DNA of 60,082 nt from Methylococcaceae bacterium (GTDB taxonomy: Bacteria > Pseudomonadota > Gammaproteobacteria > Methylococcales > Methylomonadaceae). This document shows, in pieces, positions 8,500-16,563 of this stretch. The stretch lies in NCBI GenBank assembly GCA_013140705.1, contig JABFSH010000041.1, positions 1 through 60,082 on the forward strand. Reading direction: 5' to 3'. Each line of letters starts with the position of its first letter. Position 1 is the stretch's first letter. Below the pieces are notes generated by a model, which saw only the letters and a list, made by a program, of their open reading frames with translations, had not been told where the DNA came from and ran no database searches. The position numbers were made by a program, and so were the translations under genes.

Positions 8500-8649
8500 A
8501 TTAATCTCCCATGACTAGATATATGACTAGTTTAAAGGATGATATGAAAAGTCGCAAATAATTAAAGGTGTTTATAGTCGAAAATGTAATTAGATAAACT
8601 TCTCAATAGCCGACCGACAAAAAATTCAATATTTGCTAAAAATAAAAGT

Positions 8650-8881
8650 GACAAACCTTATGGCTGCCAAGTCGGTCTGTGCATCGTCCGTTTCGAGGAT
8701 TGCTCAGCGTTCACTCACGTTAAAGCCTGCACACGCGCTGGATCGCCTAAAAGCGATCCTTTAACTCGGAGGCTTCAGCCACTTCGTTACCTCCATGACT
8801 GCTCCGAGTGCTTCCGGCCGGAGTGACTTAGCCGGGTGGGTCTCTCACCCACTGGAAACGCGCCGCCTTAGCACGGCGCAC
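8650..8881 (-). mobile_element. 5' part of a group II intron RNA (domain I), truncated
   Basis: Read on the minus strand, the segment starts GTGCGCC at 8881, matching the group II 5' consensus GUGYG. A dense series of stems follows: GCGCCG/CGGCGC, GTGGGT/ACCCAC, TCCGGCCGGA, ACTCGGAG (8764-8771) with CTCCGAGT (8802-8809), and GGATCGC (8740-8746) with GCGATCC (8753-8759). Stretches such as GAACGCTGAGCAATCCTCG resemble bacterial group II domain I. After about 8650 the sequence turns AT-rich, with no intron ORF or domain V. It is therefore a truncated copy. The rest of the 8500-9078 gap shows nothing I can name. Confidence 0.6.
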
Positions 8882-9078
8882 GCCCATAGAAGACCGTGGG
8901 ATTTTTAGAGTGGAGCCTTTAAATATCCCAAATGCAGACCTTCAATATTAGACATAAGCCTTCATTTTATCTTTACACTTTAATTACCTAATTTGCCCTT
9001 CAGCACTAAGGCAATATTGAATTAAGCCCAATAATATTTCACAAGCCCTTTTTTTAAAAAAACAGGCTCGATCATTCC

Positions 9079-9879
9079 TCATGCATGAACAATTAACAGT
9101 AGTGCGGGCGCTTGTTCCCATAATAGCGTCATGGTTGCTTGCAGGGTTTGCGGATCAAGAGACGATACGCTTTCATCGAGGATGATGGCTTTCGGATTTT
9201 GTAACAAGGCACGGGCAATGAAGATGCGTTCGCGCTCACCGTGGCTTAGTTGCCAGCCTGTCTCACCGACTTGCTGAAAAATCCCGCCGGGCATGCGTTC
9301 CAATAGAGCTTCCATCCCTAATGCTTTACATAAGGCTTCTGCCGCCTGCAAATCAGCCATAGAAGGCGGCCAGTTTCTACCTAACAACAAATTGAACGCC
9401 AATGAGCCCATGAAAATATGGTTTTCGTGAAACTGCGGTACCAGCGCGATACGCCTCCGCCAGGCTCGATTGCCCAAGCTGGTGCGATCGAGTCCCCCCG
9501 ATAAACAAAGTCCCGCCTCGGTTTGACGTTGACCCGCCAGTATCGCAGCTAACGTGGATTTGCCACTCCCTGATGCACCTTCTAACAGAATTCGATCTTG
9601 GCTTCGTATGCTTATGTTTACGCCAGTCAAAACGGGTTCGATCCGCCCCGCATGACGGTAGATCAGATTACGGGCATCGACCACCGTAGCGCCCACTGAA
9701 AAATCACCGGCGTTATTGTCACCCAATTCTTGAGGGCGTAAGGCCGCTTGCCAAAATGGACGGATTTGTTCGAACGCCACCCGTGCATTTACAAGCTGTT
9801 CCAGACCTGTTCCCAACTGCCGAAAAGCCATCAGCGCAGTTAAAACGCCGCCTATGCCCAGCGCTGTATACTGCGATTC
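9079..9879 (-). pseudogene. ABC exporter fragment (ATPase domain with end of membrane domain)
   Basis: The open frame carries the last turn of a membrane domain (LGIGGVLTALMAFRQLGTG) and most of a nucleotide-binding domain. Walker A is GASGSGKST, the signature is LSHGERERIFIARALL, Walker B and D-loop are AIILDESVSSLD, and the H-loop His is at LLIVHA, where the frame stops. About 300 residues of membrane domain are missing from the front, and the usual last 20-30 residues from the end. The frame has no proper start; it enters from within the HlyD remnant after a TGA at 9880-9882. It was once a type I or bacteriocin-like exporter. I consider it non-functional. Confidence 0.75.
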
Positions 9880-10586
9880 TCAGCTTCCTCCGTCAGAAAT
9901 TGTCCTTCGAGCTCTGCCAGCTTACGCTTTAGCTTGGCAATTTCCGCGTCACGGTCATCGGTTGCAACTTCGCCTTCCCGTTTAAGTCGATCTGCGTTGG
10001 CAGTGTGCGCTTTTACCGAAGCATGACTGGCTTTCACCTTGGCTTCAGCCTCACGAAAGGCTTCCACTGATAGATATTTTTTGCCGAGCAAGCTGCGTCG
10101 TGCGTCCATTAGCGCGTCAGCGAACTGGCTATGCGCTTTGGATTCATCAGTCTGGGCGCGAGATTCGGTAAATGCTAAATCAGCCGCATCACGATAGGCG
10201 GCAAGGGCTATTTGATGGCTTTTTATTTCCGGCCGAAGCGCGGTAATTTGCGCCTTAATTCCATGTATTCGAGCATCGCTCATCGCCAGAGCGAGTTGTT
10301 CCGCCTCAGCATCCAGTTCAATCAAGACTTCACCTTTTTTAACGAGTCGCCCTAATTCCAAATGTGCTCTCAGCACCCGGCCATGGATCCGGGTAGCGAC
10401 TGGATGTGCGGCAATAACGGCCTCCAAACTGGTTTTTTTAGAGACTTCATAAACGTATACGCGTCCATTGACAAACCAAAACAACCATCCTAGCAGAAGC
10501 AGACCGATCAGCCCCATGCCCAGCGTTTTCAGCCGCACGGAATCGTTATCTAAAGCACGCCAGGTGCGTTCAAATGAGGTCGGCAT
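9852..10586 (-). pseudogene. HlyD-family membrane fusion protein, C-terminally truncated
   Basis: 244 codons with one membrane anchor (LGMGLIGLLLLGWLFWFVNG, about 22-41), then half a lipoyl-like motif (RIHGRVLRAHLELGRLVKKG) and a long alpha-helical hairpin. The second half of the hairpin, the rest of the lipoyl domain and the beta-barrel that contacts the transporter are missing. The frame runs directly into the ABC exporter remnant, overlapping it by 28 bases in another frame. A single deletion seems to have removed the HlyD C-terminus and the ABC N-terminus. Periplasmic adaptor function is unlikely. Confidence 0.75.
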
Positions 10587-10630
10587 AAACTGCTAATTCA
10601 TAAAATTTAAGGCTTGAAAATGAAATCGAT

Positions 10631-10649
10631 GTGTATGGCTTTCATACAC
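10631..10649. promoter_or_regulatory. Inverted repeat upstream of the hlyD remnant
   Basis: GTGTATG (10631-10637) and CATACAC (10643-10649) form a perfect 7-bp inverted repeat with a 5-base loop, 45 bases upstream of the hlyD start. It could be the old operator of the export operon. The rest of the 480-bp gap up to mazG holds the repeats listed next and no convincing gene. Confidence 0.3.
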
Positions 10650-10827
10650 CTCGTTTGATTGGGCCGAAAGTTCAATATGAGTTTTAAACCCATTGAAAGC
10701 CTCATATCCTATAAGCAAATTAATTGAATTTCATAACTTTACTTTAATACTATTCAGGTATCAATGCTAATCCAATCAAGCATCGCTACAAAGTGAGCCG
10801 AAAGCTGACCGGATCAACTGTAGATGG

Positions 10828-10888
10828 TGACAAGTTCTGATGTCAAATAGTGGTGGTTAGAAAGTAAGAACAAATTTAGCTGTCAAAT
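10828..10888. repeat. Two tandem TGACAnnTT...TGTCAAAT repeats
   Basis: TGACAAGTTCTGATGTCAAAT at 10828-10848 contains an inverted TGACA/TGTCA pair. A degenerate second copy, GAACAAATTTAGCTGTCAAAT, follows at 10868-10888, exactly 40 bases on. This resembles the tandem transposase-binding sites at the ends of TnsB/TniA-type transposons. No transposase gene is nearby, so at most it is a relic. Confidence 0.3.
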
Positions 10889-11066
10889 GATGGGGTTTTC
10901 AGTTACTAGGGCCTGAAGTAAGCAATCGTGATAGTCTGAATTGGCAATTTGAAGATTCTTTGATCTCAATCGTCAAGGTTGGCTCATGGCCGAACCCTGC
11001 TTTTCAGTGCATGATCAAGTCAAAACTATTTTTCTGAATTGTGAGATTGGATTGGGGTTTTTAGAA

Positions 11067-11870
11067 CTATACATGGCGCTTCAGAGCAACCTTGGCTTCA
11101 TTCCAGAAAGCATCCAGCTCCGCCAATTCACAGTCAAGTAGATTTCTGCCCGATGCTACGACTTGTTGCTCAATGTATTGAAAACGCTTTGAGAATTTTT
11201 TGGTACTTTCTTTAAGCGCCAGCTCTGGATTGACATTCAAGTGGCGAGCCAGATTGACAACCACCAATAATAAATCTCCGATTTCTTCCCTGACATGCGC
11301 CTGATCACCGGATTGCCAGGCTTCATGAACTTCCGCAAGTTCCTCTTGAACCTTGTCGAAAACCGGATCAACTTCGGGCCAGTCGAAACCATGCCGGGCC
11401 GCACGGTCCTGAATTTTTTCGCATTCAATCAAGGCCGGCAAACTGCCAGCAACCCCCGACAGCACACTGCTCTGCTCAGGTAACTTGGCCTTTTCCTGCC
11501 TCTCATCGGCTTTAGCTTGCTCCCATGCCTCGTGACGCTCCTGGTCATTACTAAAAACCGTACCGGCAAATACATGCGGATGTCTGCGTATCAGTTTTTC
11601 GCATATGCCTGCTGACACCTGTTCGAAATTGAACAGACCGCGTTCTTCAGCAATTTGGGAGTGAAAAACCACCTGTAGCAGCAGATCGCCAAGTTCTGAG
11701 CACAGATCATCCAGATCATTGCGCTCTATGGCATCAACGACTTCGTAGGCCTCCTCGATAACGTAAGGAATCAAGCTGCTGAAATCCTGTTTGACATCCC
11801 ATGGACAACCCTCTTCAGGATGTCGGAGGCGAGCCATCAGGTCCAAGAGCTCCTGCGTTTTATTCAGCAT
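11067..11870 (-). CDS. mazG: Nucleoside triphosphate pyrophosphohydrolase MazG
   Basis: A 267-residue cytoplasmic all-alpha NTPase with the usual two MazG repeats. The N-terminal one has CPWDVKQDFSSLIPYVIEEA, with the metal ligands in EEAYEVVDAIE and ELGDLLLQVVFHSQIA. The C-terminal catalytic one has EELAEVHEAWQ and EEIGDLLLVVVNLARHL. It hydrolyses (d)NTPs to monophosphate and pyrophosphate, cleaning the nucleotide pool, and can lower ppGpp. Length is like that of E. coli MazG (263). It lies 14 bp after the PfkB kinase gene on the same strand, probably cotranscribed. Confidence 0.95.
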   Translation of the reverse strand: MLNKTQELLDLMARLRHPEEGCPWDVKQDFSSLIPYVIEEAYEVVDAIERNDLDDLCSELGDLLLQVVFHSQIAEERGLFNFEQVSAGICEKLIRRHPHVFAGTVFSNDQERHEAWEQAKADERQEKAKLPEQSSVLSGVAGSLPALIECEKIQDRAARHGFDWPEVDPVFDKVQEELAEVHEAWQSGDQAHVREEIGDLLLVVVNLARHLNVNPELALKESTKKFSKRFQYIEQQVVASGRNLLDCELAELDAFWNEAKVALKRHV

Positions 11871-11884
11871 GACCGCGTCAACTC

Positions 11885-12817
11885 CTAAAATACGTAGCCG
11901 AAACTTTCCTGAAAACGCCGTTTGAAGCTTTCAATGTCAAAGTAATGATTCTGCGTACCGTTATGTTCGATTTTAATGGTTCCCATCAAGGACGCGATCC
12001 GTCCTGTTGACTCCCAATCCAGTTCATTCATTAAACCATAAAGCAGACCTGCACGATAAGCATCACCACAACCCGTCGGATCCAATACAGTCTTGGGGGT
12101 TGCCGGCGGGATGACAATACATTGGCCATCGGTATAAATTTTCGAGCCCTGTCCACCCAGCGTAATGATTAATGCATCAACCCGTTCGGCAATTTGTTCC
12201 AGTGTTAAACCCGTACGCTCCTGCATGAGTTCGGATTCATAATCATTCAAGGTCACCCAGGTCGCCTGATCCAGAAATGAAAGCAGTTCCTCGCCGCTAA
12301 ACATGGGCATGCCCTGGCCTGGATCGAAGATAAAGGGGATTTCCAGCTCCCTGAATTGTTCAGCGTGTAACTGCATGCCTTCCTTGCCATCTGGTGACAC
12401 AATGCCAATGCTGATATCAGTGTTCGTCGGCACCGAATTCAGATGTGAAAAATTCATCGCGCCCGGATGGAAAGCCGTTATCTGATTACCTTCTTCATCC
12501 GTCGTAATATAAGCCTGCCCGGTATAATTATTGTCCAGACAGCGAATATATTCGCTGGACAAACTGTTTTGAAACAGCCATTGAGCATAGGGCTCAAAAT
12601 CATGACCGACAACCGCCATGATAAACGGTTCTTCGCCCAATAATTTCATGTTGTAGGCAATATTGCCTGCACAACCCCCGTATTCACGACGCATGACAGG
12701 TACTAAAAAGGATACATTCAGGATATGCACTTTTTCCGGCAAAATGTGATGTTTGAACTTATCATGAAAAACCATGATGGTGTCGTAAGCCATGGATCCG
12801 CATATCAATGCACTCAT
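11885..12817 (-). CDS. PfkB-family carbohydrate/nucleoside kinase (adenosine kinase-like)
   Basis: A 310-residue ribokinase-fold kinase. The first PfkB signature area is YGGCAGNIAYNMKLLGEEPF; the second, DPTGCGDAYRAGLLYGL, holds the catalytic Asp and the GxGD anion hole. The N-terminus MSALICGSMAYDTIM resembles bacterial adenosine-kinase-like proteins often annotated this way in proteobacteria. The phosphate acceptor (adenosine, ribose or another sugar) cannot be set from sequence alone. It lies 9 bp downstream of dgkA and upstream of mazG on the same strand, so the three may form one transcript. Confidence 0.88.
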   Translation of the reverse strand: MSALICGSMAYDTIMVFHDKFKHHILPEKVHILNVSFLVPVMRREYGGCAGNIAYNMKLLGEEPFIMAVVGHDFEPYAQWLFQNSLSSEYIRCLDNNYTGQAYITTDEEGNQITAFHPGAMNFSHLNSVPTNTDISIGIVSPDGKEGMQLHAEQFRELEIPFIFDPGQGMPMFSGEELLSFLDQATWVTLNDYESELMQERTGLTLEQIAERVDALIITLGGQGSKIYTDGQCIVIPPATPKTVLDPTGCGDAYRAGLLYGLMNELDWESTGRIASLMGTIKIEHNGTQNHYFDIESFKRRFQESFGYVF

Positions 12818-12826
12818 TGTGTACCT

Positions 12827-13189
12827 CTATTTAACTAAGATTAATGCCCAGGTGATTGCTGCCCACACCAGTGACAGCATCACCGCTGCCGATCCGATAT
12901 CTTTTGCCCTACCGGATAATTCATGATGTTCGAAGCCCACTCTGTCGACAACCGCTTCAACTGCCGAGTTTAATAATTCAACCAATAGTACCAAAACCAT
13001 ACTACCGATTAGCAGCAGTTTTTCTATGTTTGTTTCGCCAAGCCAGATGGCCAAAGGCGTTGTGACAACAAACAGGAGAACTTCCTGCCGGAAAGCCTCT
13101 TCATGCTGCCAGGTCGCTTTAAAACCGGCGGCAGAAAAAAAACAAGCGTTTATCAGGCGCTTAAAGCCTTTTGCATTTTGATTAGCCAT
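12827..13189 (-). CDS. dgkA: Diacylglycerol kinase
   Basis: A 120-residue integral membrane kinase of the small DgkA type. It has an amphipathic N-terminus and three membrane segments. The family signature ELLNSAVEAVVDRVGFEHHE is followed by LSGRAKDIGSAAVMLSLV, which contains catalytic and metal-binding acids. It phosphorylates diacylglycerol released when phospholipid head groups are used for periplasmic glucans or lipopolysaccharide decoration. Length equals that of E. coli DgkA (122). It is the first gene of the possible dgkA-pfkB-mazG set. Confidence 0.95.
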   Translation of the reverse strand: MANQNAKGFKRLINACFFSAAGFKATWQHEEAFRQEVLLFVVTTPLAIWLGETNIEKLLLIGSMVLVLLVELLNSAVEAVVDRVGFEHHELSGRAKDIGSAAVMLSLVWAAITWALILVK

Positions 13190-13259
13190 GGTTTATTGAA
13201 TAGTGAGAGAAGATGTGCAATTGCAGAGCCTGCACACACGAAATGATACCTGCTTTTAC

Positions 13260-13643
13260 CTATTGATCAATCATCAGTAGATAAGCATCGGCATCCATGA
13301 GTCGATCCAGACCCGATAAATCATCGGTCCTGATAGAAAACAGCCAAGCCTGATACGGACTATTGTTAACCCGTTCCGGTTCGTCGACCAGTTGCTCATT
13401 GACGGCAACTACCTCGCCGGCAATCGGACTGAACAAATCTGAAGCCGTCTTAACCGACTCAACCACGGCGCATTGTTCACCCGCACTGAGCGTACGGCCC
13501 ACTTTGGGTAACTCGATATAGACCAGATCTCCCAGTTCCTGCTGGGCAAAATCAGTGATGCCGACGCGAACAATCTGATCAGGCTGCACTTCGGCCCATT
13601 CATGGGATTTTGTATATCTTAAATGGCTTGGCAAGTGACTCAT
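13260..13643 (-). CDS. gcvH: Glycine cleavage system H protein
   Basis: A 127-residue lipoyl carrier. The lipoylation Lys65 lies in [13 protein letters not shown], and the N-terminal THEW-like motif is seen as [11 protein letters not shown] protein shuttles the aminomethyl group between the P, T and L proteins; it can also donate lipoate. No gcvP or gcvT gene is adjacent, so the rest of the complex is elsewhere. In serine-cycle or ribulose-monophosphate methylotrophs this protein links glycine to C1 pools. The final [18 protein letters not shown] helix matches the family C-terminus. Single gene, transcribed away from grxC. Confidence 0.96.
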   Translation of the reverse strand: MSHLPSHLRYTKSHEWAEVQPDQIVRVGITDFAQQELGDLVYIELPKVGRTLSAGEQCAVVESVKTASDLFSPIAGEVVAVNEQLVDEPERVNNSPYQAWLFSIRTDDLSGLDRLMDADAYLLMIDQ

Positions 13644-13822
13644 GGTATTCTCTAAAATGGTAAGGCTTGTTAAATTCTGTCAGCTTAAGCGTCTGTATGG
13701 TGAGACTTAATGGTCTCTCGCCCTGCATTTGCCTGCTCATGGGGTTAATAATTCATTAACATTGAACCTCAACCTCTTTGCCGATAAAATGCTTCGAGCT
13801 ATTATATCAATATTCATAATTC

Positions 13823-14089
13823 ATGCCCGAGATACTCATCTACACGACACGGATCTGCCCTTATTGCACGATGGCCAAGCGTCTTCTGGACCAGAAAGAA
13901 GTTCAGTATACCGAAATTAATGTTGATGCAGAAGCCGGCTTACGAGAAGCCATGATGCAAAAAACCCGGCGCAGGACTGTACCTCAAATTTATATTGGCG
14001 ATTTCCATGTCGGTGGATTCGATGAGCTGTATGCGCTGGATCAGCAAAAGAAGCTGGATGCTTTGCTCGCCGTCACTCAAAGCGGTTAG
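13823..14089 (+). CDS. grxC: Glutaredoxin 3
   Basis: An 88-residue dithiol glutaredoxin. The CPYC active site is at Cys12-Cys15 (TTRICPYCTMAKRLL), the cis-proline motif is RRTVPQIYIG, and the glutathione-binding GGFDELYAL segment follows. It reduces disulfides and protein-glutathione adducts with glutathione as electron donor. Full length for the family. Divergent from gcvH with 179 bp between the starts. It stands alone and is followed by an imperfect inverted repeat. Confidence 0.95.
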   Translation: MPEILIYTTRICPYCTMAKRLLDQKEVQYTEINVDAEAGLREAMMQKTRRRTVPQIYIGDFHVGGFDELYALDQQKKLDALLAVTQSG

Positions 14090-14124
14090 GAGAAGTGTAT
14101 TATTAATTTCCAATTGTCCGCTGA

Positions 14125-14167
14125 CTGAGTGGAGTCGAGGTCGGTTTTTCACTTCAACTCCGCTCAG
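14125..14167. repeat. Imperfect inverted repeat after grxC
   Basis: Arms at 14125-14141 and 14151-14167 (CTGAGTGGAGTCGAGGT against the complement of ACTTCAACTCCGCTCAG) match at 14 of 17 positions around a 9-base loop. It belongs to the CTCCGCTCAG-type dispersed hairpins and might slow transcription after grxC. No T run follows directly. Confidence 0.5.
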
Positions 14168-14291
14168 CGAAACACTTAATTGAATAGTACTTCTCTGGCG
14201 TAGTCAAAATTCGTGACATTATTTTTAGCCCAATTCTTGGTTGCGACCAATAATAACTTCACTGAGAATTTAACATTACACAGAAATACGC

Positions 14292-14357
14292 AGGAGCGGC
14301 ACCCTTGACGCGATTTATTGCCCAGACTACCCTGTTCGCGGCGAGGGCGCCGCTCCT
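14292..14357. repeat. REP-like pair in inverted orientation (BIME-like)
   Basis: AGGAGCGGCACCCTTGACGC at 14292 onward and, inverted, the segment 14336-14357 match at 18 of 22 positions. The right unit read on the minus strand begins GTAGGAGCGGCG and folds through GCGGC/GCCGC, the GTAG-plus-hairpin layout of REP sequences. It lies in the 379-bp gap before bioA. RAYT proteins such as the one at 621-1340 act on this type of sequence, but a link between the two is inference. Confidence 0.55.
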
Positions 14358-14468
14358 ACTCAGGTTGAGAAGTTACTTCAGAGTGTTATTTTTTCCACAT
14401 CCGTGAAGGATCAAACAATCCACTTCTGAGCTGTATTTTTCAGCCCCAATGCCAAGACAAATCAAACC

Positions 14469-15818
14469 ATGAACAATCACACGCTGGCTAATCGAGATCT
14501 TGCCGTTTTGTGGCATCCCTGCACGCAAATGAAGGATCATGAAACCTTGCCGCTAATTCCTATAAAAAAGGGGCAAGGTATCTGGCTGGAAGATTTTGAT
14601 GGCAAGCAGTATCTGGATGCCATCAGTTCCTGGTGGGTCAATTTGTTCGGCCACAGCAACCCTATCATCAATGCTGCCATCAAGGTCCAACTGGATTCGC
14701 TGGAACACACTATTTTCGCCGGTTTTACGCATGAAGTCGGCATTAAACTGGCCGAAAGACTGGTAGCCATCACGCCGGCGGGACTCGATCGTTGCTTTTA
14801 TGCCGACAACGGTTCTTCTGCCGTTGAAGTGGCTCTCAAAATGAGTTTCCACTATTGGCGAAATCAGGGGCAACGCAACAAAACAAAATTTATCACGCTG
14901 GAAAACAGTTATCACGGTGAAACCCTGGGCGCTCTGGCAGTCGGCCATGTGGCCTTATATAAAGAAATTTACGAACCATTATTAATGGATGTGATCACCG
15001 TACCCGGACCGGATTGTTATCATAGGGATTCCGGAGAGTCCTGGGCAGACTATTCCAGACGACGCTTCGCCATCATGGAAGAAACCCTGCAACAGCAGGC
15101 CAAATCCGTTTGCGCCGTCATTATCGAACCACTGGTCCAGTGCGCTGGCAACATGCGCATGTACGATCCTGTTTATTTAAGCTTGCTCCGGACCGCCTGT
15201 GACAAATACCACGTCCACCTGATCGTCGATGAAATTGCAGTCGGCTTTGGCCGCACGGGCACCTTGTTCGCCTGCGAGCAGGCAGCGATCAGCCCTGATT
15301 TCATGTGTTTATCGAAAGGACTGACGGGTGGATATTTACCCTTGTCGGCAGTCATGACAAGCAATTCAATCTATCAGGCTTTTTATGATGACTACCAAAA
15401 ATTAACGGCTTTTTTGCATTCCCACAGCTATACCGGTAACGCACTGGCCTGTAGCGCGGCTTTAGCGACACTGGACATTTTTCAACAGCAAAACATAATT
15501 GAAAAAAATAAACCATTGGCAGCAGTCATGGCAAAATCGGCCGAGCGATTTATTGAACACCCGCATATCGCAGAAGTAAGGCAAACCGGCATGATTTTAG
15601 CCATCGAAATGGTTAAAAACCGGCAAACACGAGAAGCGTTTCCCTGGCAGGAACGCCGTGGGCTTAAAGTCTATCAACATGCCTTATCAAAAGGCGTTCT
15701 GCTTAGACCGCTTGGTAATGTCATTTATTTTATGCCGCCCTACATTGTCACCGAAGAAGAACTTTGGCTGATCGCCGATGTAGCCTGGCAAGGCATTCAC
15801 TTGGCTACTCAGGATTAA
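14469..15818 (+). CDS. bioA: Adenosylmethionine-8-amino-7-oxononanoate aminotransferase
   Basis: A 449-residue PLP enzyme of the class III aminotransferases. It makes 7,8-diaminononanoate from KAPA with S-adenosylmethionine as amino donor, in biotin synthesis. The PLP Lys283 is in LSKGLTGGYLPLSAVM. The DE.AVGFGRTG motif (VDEIAVGFGRTG) holds the Asp that pairs with the pyridine nitrogen. The N-terminal LWHPCTQMKDH and AISSWWVNLFGH motifs are specific to BioA rather than to other class III enzymes. No other bio gene is adjacent. rsmE starts 2 bp after its stop, so the two are cotranscribed. Confidence 0.96.
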   Translation: MNNHTLANRDLAVLWHPCTQMKDHETLPLIPIKKGQGIWLEDFDGKQYLDAISSWWVNLFGHSNPIINAAIKVQLDSLEHTIFAGFTHEVGIKLAERLVAITPAGLDRCFYADNGSSAVEVALKMSFHYWRNQGQRNKTKFITLENSYHGETLGALAVGHVALYKEIYEPLLMDVITVPGPDCYHRDSGESWADYSRRRFAIMEETLQQQAKSVCAVIIEPLVQCAGNMRMYDPVYLSLLRTACDKYHVHLIVDEIAVGFGRTGTLFACEQAAISPDFMCLSKGLTGGYLPLSAVMTSNSIYQAFYDDYQKLTAFLHSHSYTGNALACSAALATLDIFQQQNIIEKNKPLAAVMAKSAERFIEHPHIAEVRQTGMILAIEMVKNRQTREAFPWQERRGLKVYQHALSKGVLLRPLGNVIYFMPPYIVTEEELWLIADVAWQGIHLATQD

Positions 15819-15819
15819 A

Positions 15820-16563
15820 ATGCGCATCTCAAGACTCTATGTACCAATCGCTTTATCCCAAGGCAAGAAAATTGAATTGGACAATGATAGCGCCCACTAC
15901 TTACGGACCGTTTTGCGTCTTAAAGCTGAAGCCGAGATTATTTTATTTAATGGCACAGGTGGTGAATTTTCCTGCATTGTCGATGAAGTCAACCGCAAGA
16001 CAGTCCTCATCTCCGTCAACCAATGGCACGATAAAAATATCGAGTCACCTTTATTAGTGAGCTTGGGATTGGGAATCTCGCGCGGCGACCGCATGGATCT
16101 GTCCGTGCAAAAAGCTGTAGAACTGGGCGTTAACTGCATCACGCCGCTACTTACCGAACGTTGCGTTGTGCAGTTTAAAGGCGAAAAAAAACCACAACGC
16201 TGGCAACATTGGCAAAAAATTATTCACCATGCCACCGAGCAATGTGGGCGAACTGCGATCACTGAGTTCAATGAAATTAGCCCTATCGCCAACTGGGTAT
16301 CGCAGCAACAGGGACTGAAACTGTTTCTCGATCCTTACGCCGAAACCTCCTTAGCAGAACTTCAACCCGTCAACGGGACCGTTACTTTACTCACCGGCCC
16401 CGAAGGCGGTTTTTCCGGTCAAGAACGTGAAGACGCCAAAGTCGCAGGCTTTATTCCCGTGCAGCTGGGCCAGAGAATTTTGCGGACCGAAACCGCCTCA
16501 CTGGCAGCATTGTCGGCAATACAAATGTTGTGGGGCGATTTTAATCACAGGAAACCAACATGA
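15820..16563 (+). CDS. rsmE: 16S rRNA m3U1498 methyltransferase
   Basis: A 247-residue SPOUT-class methyltransferase. The N-terminal PUA-like domain begins MRISRLYVP. The C-terminal trefoil knot carries LLTGPEGGFSGQERE and LGQRILRTETASLAAL, which form the S-adenosylmethionine pocket. It methylates N3 of U1498 in 16S rRNA of the 30S subunit. Length matches E. coli RsmE (243). It lies between bioA (2 bp) and the CPBP protease gene (4-bp ATGA overlap), so translation along this operon is coupled. Confidence 0.95.
   Translation: MRISRLYVPIALSQGKKIELDNDSAHYLRTVLRLKAEAEIILFNGTGGEFSCIVDEVNRKTVLISVNQWHDKNIESPLLVSLGLGISRGDRMDLSVQKAVELGVNCITPLLTERCVVQFKGEKKPQRWQHWQKIIHHATEQCGRTAITEFNEISPIANWVSQQQGLKLFLDPYAETSLAELQPVNGTVTLLTGPEGGFSGQEREDAKVAGFIPVQLGQRILRTETASLAALSAIQMLWGDFNHRKPT

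Noticed and set aside
13644-13822. Glycine riboswitch upstream of gcvH
   Set aside because: The leader was read on the minus strand and lacks the conserved glycine aptamer blocks.
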